From Thermohalobaculum sp038524325 (lineage in GTDB: Bacteria; Pseudomonadota; Alphaproteobacteria; Rhodobacterales; Rhodobacteraceae), in contig JBCBIS010000182.1 of the NCBI GenBank assembly GCA_038524325.1, forward strand, positions 1 through 8,507: a stretch of DNA of 8,507 nucleotides, in the 5' to 3' direction. The notes below the pieces were generated by a model. That model made no database searches. It saw only the letters and a list, made by a program, of their open reading frames with translations, and was not told the origin of the DNA. Position numbers and translations under genes: made by a program. This document shows positions 1 through 6,100 of the stretch, in pieces; position 1 is the first letter of the stretch; every line of letters starts with the position of its first letter.

Positions 1-119
1 ATGCCGTGCAGGACGGCGCGAAGGTGGTGTTCTCAAGCCTCTGCTACACCGCGGAAATCTCCCCGATCGACGTCAACCGCGATGACCTGATCCGCGAAGA
101 AGTCCGGCTTGCAGTTTGA
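1..119 (+). CDS. 3' end of an unrecognised protein gene (5' part outside the window)
   Basis: Only the last 38 codons are present; the first complete codon is at position 3 and the stop TGA is at 117-119. Almost every third codon position is G or C, as in the other genes here, which supports this frame as coding. The visible tail contains the segment FSSLCYTAEISPIDVNRDD and ends in EEVRLAV. It is hydrophilic near the end, with one cysteine and no membrane segment. I do not recognise the family from so short a piece, and no function is assigned. A terminator-like hairpin follows 35 bases after the stop, so this gene probably ends its own transcript and is not co-transcribed with the cytochrome gene. 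Confidence 0.7.
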   Translation, partial: AVQDGAKVVFSSLCYTAEISPIDVNRDDLIREEVRLAV

Positions 120-154
120 TCGACGGCGTCCGGTTGGGATAATTGCTGTCGATC

Positions 155-176
155 GGCCCCCTGCGGGGTCAATTTC
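155..176 (+). terminator. Probable intrinsic terminator of the upstream partial gene
   Basis: GGCCCC (155-160) pairs with GGGGTC (165-170) around the tetraloop CTGC. This gives a six-base-pair stem that includes one G-U pair, followed by AATTTC. The T-run is short, so termination may be weak. Position after the stop at 119 and before the cytochrome gene fits a transcript end. Confidence 0.4.
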
Positions 177-275
177 ATAGTCAGCCGTGACTTGTCTCTC
201 GGCCACGTTCGGGTAGGCTCAGGCACAGATCAACGCCGCCATCCCGCTCGGATGCGCCAACGAACCGGCAGGACC

Positions 276-596
276 ATGATGACAGCACGTGCACTGATCG
301 CCGCAGCCCTCACAAGCTTTCTGGCCGCCGCCCCGGTCGCGGCGCAAGACCTCGATTCCGGCGCAAAACTCTACAAGAAGGAATGCCGCGGCTGTCATGG
401 GCGGACGGGCAAGGGGCTGTCGAGCTATCCCAAACTCGCGGGCAAGCCGCAGGACTATCTTGCGGAGCGGCTGGAGCAATATCGGGCCGGCAAGAAGCTC
501 GGCCCCAACACGCCGCTGATGGCCCCGCGTGCCAAGAAGCTGTCGGACGCCGATATCGCCAATCTCTCGAACTATATTGCCACCAGCTTCCGGTGA
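276..596 (+). CDS. Exported class I c-type cytochrome, single haem
   Basis: A 106-residue precursor. Residues 1-24 form a Sec signal peptide (MMTARALIAAAL, then a hydrophobic stretch ending AAPVAAQ), so the mature protein is about 82 residues and periplasmic. The haem-binding motif CRGCH lies at residues 37-41. Met82, in the segment TPLMAP, is the likely second axial haem ligand. The C-terminal helix LSDADIANLSNYIA is typical of small c553/c4-like cytochromes. The start is uncertain: AGGA at 270-273 lies 5 bases before the second ATG (279) and only 2 before the first (276). An in-frame ATG at 252 and a TTG at 192 would lengthen the N-terminus with Arg-rich sequence. The PQQ-dependent sugar dehydrogenase gene follows on the same strand after 164 bases. 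Such dehydrogenases pass electrons to periplasmic cytochromes, so this is a good candidate partner. That pairing is inferred from proximity. Confidence 0.88.
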   Translation: MMTARALIAAALTSFLAAAPVAAQDLDSGAKLYKKECRGCHGRTGKGLSSYPKLAGKPQDYLAERLEQYRAGKKLGPNTPLMAPRAKKLSDADIANLSNYIATSFR

Positions 597-688
597 CCCG
601 GGCCCGCCCCGCGACAGTTGCATCTAAAGCGCGACCCTGACCACATCTACGTGTTGATGAGGTTGAGGATCCGTCCTAGCCTGAGACA

Positions 689-730
689 GTTCCCGTAGAC
701 GCCACAGCTTTGGCGTCACCCCCCGGGAAC
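689..730 (+). promoter_or_regulatory. Nested hairpin in the leader of the sugar dehydrogenase gene
   Basis: Two perfect seven-base-pair stems are stacked. The outer stem is GTTCCCG (689-695) with CGGGAAC (724-730). The inner stem is GACGCCA (698-704) with TGGCGTC (711-717), around the six-base loop CAGCTT. The internal loops are TA on one side and ACCCCC on the other. It ends 30 bases before the start codon at 761 and is followed by an A-rich stretch rather than a T-run. It is therefore not a standard intrinsic terminator of the cytochrome gene. It could be a leader element affecting mRNA stability or translation, or an operator. The role is unknown. Confidence 0.45.
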
Positions 731-747
731 GAACGAAAACATAATGC

Positions 748-756
748 AAGGGAGGA
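748..756 (+). promoter_or_regulatory. Strong ribosome binding site fixing the dehydrogenase start
   Basis: AAGGGAGGA lies 4 bases upstream of the ATG at 761. It selects this start over the TTG at 710, which would add 17 charged residues in front of the signal peptide. Confidence 0.75.
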
Positions 757-760
757 CTGG

Positions 761-2026
761 ATGATCAGTCGACAACTGAAGGGGCTTTTACCGCTCCTCT
801 TAGGATCCGTGATCGGCGTGGTACCGATGGCGGCACAAAGCGCCGAGCTTTCGCATAGCGTTGTGCTGGACGATCTCGAGAACCCTTGGGACATGGCGTT
901 CCTGGGCGACGGGACGATGTTCTATACCGAGAAGTGCAAGGGCCTCTCGGTCCGTATGCCTTCGGGCGAGATCAAGGCGCTGCTGGGGATGACCGGGTCG
1001 GAAGGCTATGCGTCGACCGCCGAGGATCTGTTCTGCGAGGGTCAGGCCGGCATGATGGGCGTGGCCGTCGACCCCGGTTTTGACAGCAACCGCCGGATCT
1101 ATGTCTACTCGACCTCGAATATCTCGACCCCCCATACCAACCGGCTGATGCGTCTGATGGTGGCCGAGGATTTCTCGGGCGTCTCGGACCGGACCGACAT
1201 CGTCGATGACGTGCCGTATAAAATGGCCGCCTCAGATCACCCGTTCGGCGGGCCAGGCGCACATAATGGCGGCCGGGTGCGGTTCAATCCGGGCGATGGC
1301 TATCTCTACCTGACCACCGGTGACACGCATAATGGCGAGGTTCCGCAAAGCCCGACGATGATGGGCAGCAAGGTGCTCCGTATCGATACCGACGGCACGG
1401 CCGCAGCCGAGAACACGCCGCCGGTCGGCTTTGACAAGCGGACCTTCACCTATGGCCACCGCAACGTGCAGGGGATCGCCTTCCACCCCGGCACCGGCAC
1501 GCCGATCGCGGCCGAGCACGGCCCCTGGCATTCCGACGAGGTCACCGTGCTGCGCAATGGTGGCAATGCCGGTTGGGACCCGCGCCCGAACATGGCCGGG
1601 CGTGGAGACTGCCCGGACAATTACTGCGGCTACAGCCCCAATCAGATGGTCGGCGAGAACCGGTTCCAGCGCGCCTCGTGGATGCCGATGACCGACTTCA
1701 CGACCTATCCCAGCGCCATGCCGCCGATCTGGAACAATAATGGCTGGTCGCAGGGCACATCCTCGGCCGCGTTCCTCGAAGGCGAGGCCTGGGGCGAGAT
1801 GAACGGCGCCATGGTCGTCGGCATCATGGGGATCGGCTTTGGCGGCACGCCGCTCGGCCAGCGGATCGAGGTTTTGCACCTGTCCGAAGACGGCTCCGAA
1901 GTGATGGAGGTCTCGCAAATGGACCTGCCGATGGAGGCAGGGCGGTTCCGCTCGGTCGTGCTCGGCCCCGATGGCAGTCTCTACACGGCCATCGATGAGG
2001 GGATGATCCACAAGATCACGCCCTGA
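761..2026 (+). CDS. Periplasmic PQQ-dependent sugar dehydrogenase (glucose/sorbosone dehydrogenase family)
   Basis: A 421-residue precursor with a signal peptide (hydrophobic core LLPLLLGSVIGVVPM, probable cleavage near residues 25-28). The remainder reads as the six-bladed beta-propeller of the soluble glucose/sorbosone dehydrogenase family, which uses PQQ to oxidise aldoses outside the cytoplasm. Family landmarks in order are: NPWDMAFLGDG (residues 41-51), GMMGVAVDPGF (98-107), GAHNGGRVRF with the likely catalytic His168 (166-175), YLYLTTGD (181-188), YGHRNVQGIAFHP with the PQQ-contacting Arg234-Asn235 region (231-243), EHGPWHSDEV (252-261), GGNAGW (267-272) and LGPDGSLY (401-408). Four cysteines (59, 92, 284, 289) could form two disulfides; the last two sit in a small loop, CPDNYC. 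The true substrate cannot be read from the sequence, as the family includes aldose, soluble aldose-type and unassigned members. A cytochrome c gene lies just upstream. Transcription probably ends at the 2041-2066 hairpin. Confidence 0.88.
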   Translation: MISRQLKGLLPLLLGSVIGVVPMAAQSAELSHSVVLDDLENPWDMAFLGDGTMFYTEKCKGLSVRMPSGEIKALLGMTGSEGYASTAEDLFCEGQAGMMGVAVDPGFDSNRRIYVYSTSNISTPHTNRLMRLMVAEDFSGVSDRTDIVDDVPYKMAASDHPFGGPGAHNGGRVRFNPGDGYLYLTTGDTHNGEVPQSPTMMGSKVLRIDTDGTAAAENTPPVGFDKRTFTYGHRNVQGIAFHPGTGTPIAAEHGPWHSDEVTVLRNGGNAGWDPRPNMAGRGDCPDNYCGYSPNQMVGENRFQRASWMPMTDFTTYPSAMPPIWNNNGWSQGTSSAAFLEGEAWGEMNGAMVVGIMGIGFGGTPLGQRIEVLHLSEDGSEVMEVSQMDLPMEAGRFRSVVLGPDGSLYTAIDEGMIHKITP

Positions 2027-2040
2027 GCCCTATGCAACAT

Positions 2041-2066
2041 GCCACGCCACCGCTCGGTGGCGTGGC
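2041..2066. terminator. Perfect hairpin between convergent genes, probable bidirectional terminator
   Basis: GCCACGCCACC (2041-2051) and GGTGGCGTGGC (2056-2066) form an 11-base-pair perfect stem around the tetraloop GCTC. The dehydrogenase stop ends 14 bases before it and the minus-strand SH3 gene stop begins 8 bases after it. Neither side has a real T-run, so it may act with Rho or as a 3'-end stabiliser rather than as a classical intrinsic terminator. Confidence 0.65.
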
Positions 2067-2074
2067 CCTTCCGA

Positions 2075-2794
2075 TCATCGCGGTCCGAAGACCAGCCGAT
2101 CGCTGATCTCGAAGCGCTGGTCATCGACCCGGATCAGGTGCAGCCCTCGCTCCATCCGCCACTCCGTATCCCGGCCCACACCTGACATGGTCGCGCTCGC
2201 CGAGATGAACGTGCCATGGGTAAAATAGAGTTGGCGGACAAAGCCGTTTGGGAAGGTCACCGCCACGGTCGCATCCCCGCCGCCGCTTCGCGCGATCGCG
2301 GCCGTGCAACCGCCCAGCGACTGCCCCTTTTCTTGCGCGCAGCGAATGTCTCCGCGCGCATCAAAATCGCGTTTGCGCGCGCGTTTCCGGCTGTCATCCA
2401 CCCCCGTCGGGATCGTCCCATCGGGACCGGACGCGGGTTCGAGCCTCGTCGCAGAAACGAACCCTTTCGGTCCGCCCTGAAAGGGCCGGACCTCGCACCA
2501 GACCTGCCCTGCCCCGGGCGTGCATCCGAAATTGGTGAGGACATCACCTTGGCCCAGCAGCTTCGTGATCTCGGCATCGGCCGCTGGCGTCTTGCGTAAC
2601 TCAGCGCCCTCCGAAGTTCGAACGCGCCAGCGCCGCACGCCGCCATCCTCCGGCGGCAAAAGATAGTCGATGTCGATTGTCTCGCCAGTGGATGGCAGTT
2701 CAGCCCCTGCCTGCACCAATTGTGGGAGGGCGAGCATCGCGCCAACGACGCAGCAGGCGGCCGCCCGGAGCCCAAATTTGGATCGTGTCTGCAT
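2075..2794 (-). CDS. Exported SH3-domain protein with a C-terminal domain of unknown function
   Basis: A 239-residue precursor. The signal peptide covers residues 1-29 (positive start MQTRSKFGLR, hydrophobic core, cleavage after VQA). After a linker, residues 53-118 form a bacterial SH3-like domain: WRVRTSEGAELRKTP, a GQGDVL turn, then VWCEVRPFQGGPKGFVSATRLEP, with Cys91 and Cys100 able to pair. A charged linker (SRKRARKRDFDARGD) leads to a C-terminal domain at about 144-239. That domain has Cys152/Cys163, a GGGDATVAVTFPNG strand pair and the ending HLIRVDDQRFEISDRLVFG. From memory, this C-terminal unit recurs in SH3-domain proteins of Rhodobacterales-type bacteria and has no known function. 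Bacterial SH3 domains often bind peptidoglycan or periplasmic ligands, which would be the default guess. AGGAGG on the minus strand (2803-2808), 8 bases before the ATG, fixes the start. The reading frame stays open far upstream of this ATG, but only as an antisense shadow of the cellulase gene. Confidence 0.82.
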   Translation of the reverse strand: MQTRSKFGLRAAACCVVGAMLALPQLVQAGAELPSTGETIDIDYLLPPEDGGVRRWRVRTSEGAELRKTPAADAEITKLLGQGDVLTNFGCTPGAGQVWCEVRPFQGGPKGFVSATRLEPASGPDGTIPTGVDDSRKRARKRDFDARGDIRCAQEKGQSLGGCTAAIARSGGGDATVAVTFPNGFVRQLYFTHGTFISASATMSGVGRDTEWRMERGLHLIRVDDQRFEISDRLVFGPR

Positions 2795-3103
2795 CGCACC
2801 GGCCTCCTGCACCGCCTGAAGGAGCCCTAGCCTACAACCGGGGCATGGATCTGTCCCACCCGCACTGGTCTTGTGAGCGCTGAACTCCGCGCGCCAACGC
2901 TGAACCGCATAGAGCGAGAGCCTGGAAGTTCCTGACCAGGCGCTTGCCATTTCCTCAGCGATGCCTCCGCCGCGATGGCACAAAAGGGTGCACGCCGGGG
3001 TGACGGAAACCCTGCTTCGGCGCGTGGGTAAGATGGGGCACACTGGGGACGGAATTTCCGAGACGCACGCCAACCGCCCCGCCGCCACCAACAGGCGGAG
3101 AGG
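2795..3103. other. Divergent intergenic region, no gene seen
   Basis: The region lies between the SH3 protein start (minus strand) and the cellulase start (plus strand), so it should carry both promoters. Apart from the AGGAGG ribosome binding site of the SH3 gene at 2803-2808 and the GGCGGAGAGG sequence just before 3104, I see no convincing -35/-10 pair, operator or small gene. Short open frames on both strands here have no ribosome binding site or recognisable protein. A TAA in the cellulase frame at 3029-3031, with no start codon between it and 3104, limits how far that gene can extend upstream. Confidence 0.6.
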
Positions 3104-6100
3104 ATGGCGCTGCATGGGGGGACGACAATGCCTGGATTCGAGACAGATTCTGCTTTTCTGGACGTGACGCTGCCCAGCCAATGGTTGGATGGCCTCGTGG
3201 CCGAATTCATGCTCACGCCCGAGGACAGGCTGGACGGTTGGACCGTCGCCTTCGACTATGACGGCGAGATCGTCAATATCTGGAATGCGCGGATCGTCTC
3301 GCGGACCGGCAGCTTTTATGTGATTGAGAACCTGTCCTATAATGGCGCGGTCGCTGCAAACAGCTCGACCGGCTTTGGTTTTCAAGGGACAGGCCCCGGC
3401 ACCACCATCACGCCGATCGAGATCAACGGGGCGCCAGTGGGCACGGGGGACGCACCTGCCCCAACCCCGCAACTTCGGATCGATGATGCCACCGCCTCCG
3501 AAGACAGCGGGGCGATCAGCTTCACGCTGCGGCTGTCCGAGCCTGCGGCGACGGATGTGGCGGTCGATTTCCGGCTTGATCCGGGGTCGGCGCGTCCGGG
3601 GCTCGATTATGCCAACCAACCCGCTCAGGTGGTTATCCCGGCGGGTCAGACGAGTGCGGTCATCTCCGTGCCCCTGATCGATGACGACACTGCGGAGGCG
3701 GGCGAGACCTTCCAGCTCCAACTCCTCTCGGCAAGTGGGGCCCAGATCGCTGACGGCACCGCGGAAGGACAGATCACCGATGACGACGCGGGCGGTTCCT
3801 CTGGCGCGCCGGGGGTCGATGTCGGCGATGGGTCCAGCGCCGAGGGGGACCCCGATGTCCCGGGCGCTGCGCCCACGCTGCCATCCGGTCCGCTCTCCAC
3901 CTCGGGCAACCAGATCGTCGACGCGAATGGCACCCCGGTGCAGATCCGCGCCGTCAACTGGTTCGGTGCCGAAAACGATGTCCGCGCGCCGCATGGCCTC
4001 TGGCAGCGACCGATGACCGAGATGATGGACCAGATGCTGGAGGAAGGGTTCAACGCCATCCGCCTGCCCTTCTCGGTCCAGAACATCCTCGAGAACGGGG
4101 TCGCAACGAGCGTTGGCGGTGATCCGAGCCTGACGGGTCTGACGACCTTGGAGATTTTCGACCGCATCATCGCCTATGCCGAGGAAATTGGCCTGAAGAT
4201 CATACTCGACGCGCATCGCACCACCCAAGGCAATGGGGCCGAGGGGATCTGGTTCGCGGGCGGTTATACAGAGCAGGATTGGATCGGCGCGTGGAAGATG
4301 CTCGCCGCGCGCTATGGCGACAGCCCGGCGGTGATCGCAGCGGATTTGTTCAACGAGCCGCATCTCGGCACCTGGGGCGGGGGCGGCGCCAATGACTGGC
4401 CCGCTGCAGCCGAGCGGGCCGGAGATGCCGTGCTCGACATCGCGCCCGACTGGCTGATCCTGGTCGAGGGCGTCGGCTCCTACCAGGGCGAGAACTACTG
4501 GTGGGGCGGGCAGTTGCAGGGCGTGCGCGACCGGCCCGTGGTGCTGCAAGCCGACGACAAGCTGGTGTATTCGCCCCATGACTACCCGGCCTCGATCTTC
4601 CAGCAGCCCTGGTTCACCGATGGCTCGAACCTCTATGACGTGTTCCGCGAGAACTGGGGCTTCATTTTCGAGGAGGGGATTGCGCCCGTCCTGCTCGGCG
4701 AATTCGGTTCGCGCTTGGAAAACCCGCTGGATCTGATCTGGGCCGAGGCGATCACCGCCTATCTCGACGGAGACTTTGACGGCGACGGCACCCGTGATCT
4801 GAGCGCGGGAGCGTTCGGTCCAAGCTTTGCCTGGTGGTCGTGGAACCCGAACTCCGGCGATACGGGCGGATATGTCGAGGGCGACTGGACCACGGTGCGC
4901 CAGAACGCCGCCAATCTGCTCGCACCCCTGTTGGACGGGGAAGCGGCGGTTGGCGCACCGACGACCATGTCGATCCGGTTCGATGTGACGTTGACCGATC
5001 CGGCATCGGAGCCTGTCAGCTTCACCTATGAAACCCGGGACGGCACGGCGATTGCCGATCTCGACTTCCAGGGCAGCACCGGCGCGATCGCCTTTGCGAC
5101 AGGTCAGCAAACGGCCGAGATCCTGATCGACCTGCTGCCCGACACTCTGGTCGAGGGCAACGAGGCGTTCTCGCTGGTCGTGTTCGATCAGGACGGGATG
5201 ACGATCACCGCGACAGGCACAATCCTCGATGACGATGCAGCCGGCCCGGCGCCGGAGGATCCGGCCCCCATCGATCCGCCTCCTGCAGATCCCGCACCTG
5301 TCGATCCCACCCCCGCCCCCGTCGATCCGGCCCCGATCGACCCGGGCGCCCCGGCCAATGCAGAAATTCCGGTCGATTGGTCCCGCTTCGACGGAGACTT
5401 CCCGGATTACTTCAACCCGTTCGATCTGCCCTATCCGGTGAACAACAATATCAATGCGATCCCATGGCCCGATCCCGCCAATCCGGGCCGGGTCTTCGTC
5501 ATCGGCAGCGATGACATGTCGGACTATGATCCTTATCGCGACAAGATGGTTTTTGGCTTCGGCAACGGGCAAGGCGCCTGGCAGGAGATGGGCAGCCATG
5601 GCTACGCCGTGGTGTTCGAGGAGCAGGCCGACGGGCTCCTCACGATGTATGTCTGGCCGAACTCGATCTGGGATCAACGCGACCCGGTCTTTGTGCGGGA
5701 TCTGAACCCGACCGATCTGCCGACCATCTCGAAAAGCTGGCTGGTGACCAACAATCATTTCTCGGACGATCTGACTGCGGCGCTCTATGCGATCGATCAG
5801 ATCGGCTATCTGCCCGCCAACCATATTCCCATCGTGACCCATATGAAGGACGCGGTGACAACCTATGATTTCGCGGCCTACAAGGCGCAGTTCGGAACGG
5901 ATGTGGTGTTGAACTTCACCACCTTCACGGGCCGGGAATCGCGCACCAGCTATGACCCCGCAACTCAGACCCTGACCATTGATCATTACGGCGAGAGCTG
6001 GGGCGGCTATCATCTCGTCTGGGGCGACACGGTCATCGAGAACATCTCGGTCGAGGATCTCCAGGCGCTCGACCAGTTTTGGCGGCGCGATCAGGCAAAC

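Noticed and set aside
219..623. A minus-strand open frame covering the cytochrome gene
   Set aside because: The plus strand has a signal peptide and a CxxCH haem motif; the antisense product has no recognisable features.
1232..2011. A 259-codon minus-strand open frame antisense to the sugar dehydrogenase
   Set aside because: It is His/Arg/Ala-rich with no family resemblance and is fully covered by a well-supported gene on the other strand.
2827..3216. Open frames in the divergent intergenic region (minus 2827-3216, plus 2961-3167)
   Set aside because: Each overlaps the cellulase 5' end, lacks a convincing ribosome binding site, and has an Arg/Ser-rich composition typical of non-coding GC-rich DNA.
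2075..6013. A 1312-codon open frame on the minus strand running through the SH3 gene and antisense to most of the cellulase gene
   Set aside because: Only the last 239 codons have a ribosome binding site, signal peptide and recognisable domains. The rest is in exact codon register with the cellulase, so it stays open simply because that gene avoids TTA, CTA and TCA codons, as GC-rich genes do. Its translation is Arg/Gly/Asp-rich with no domain.
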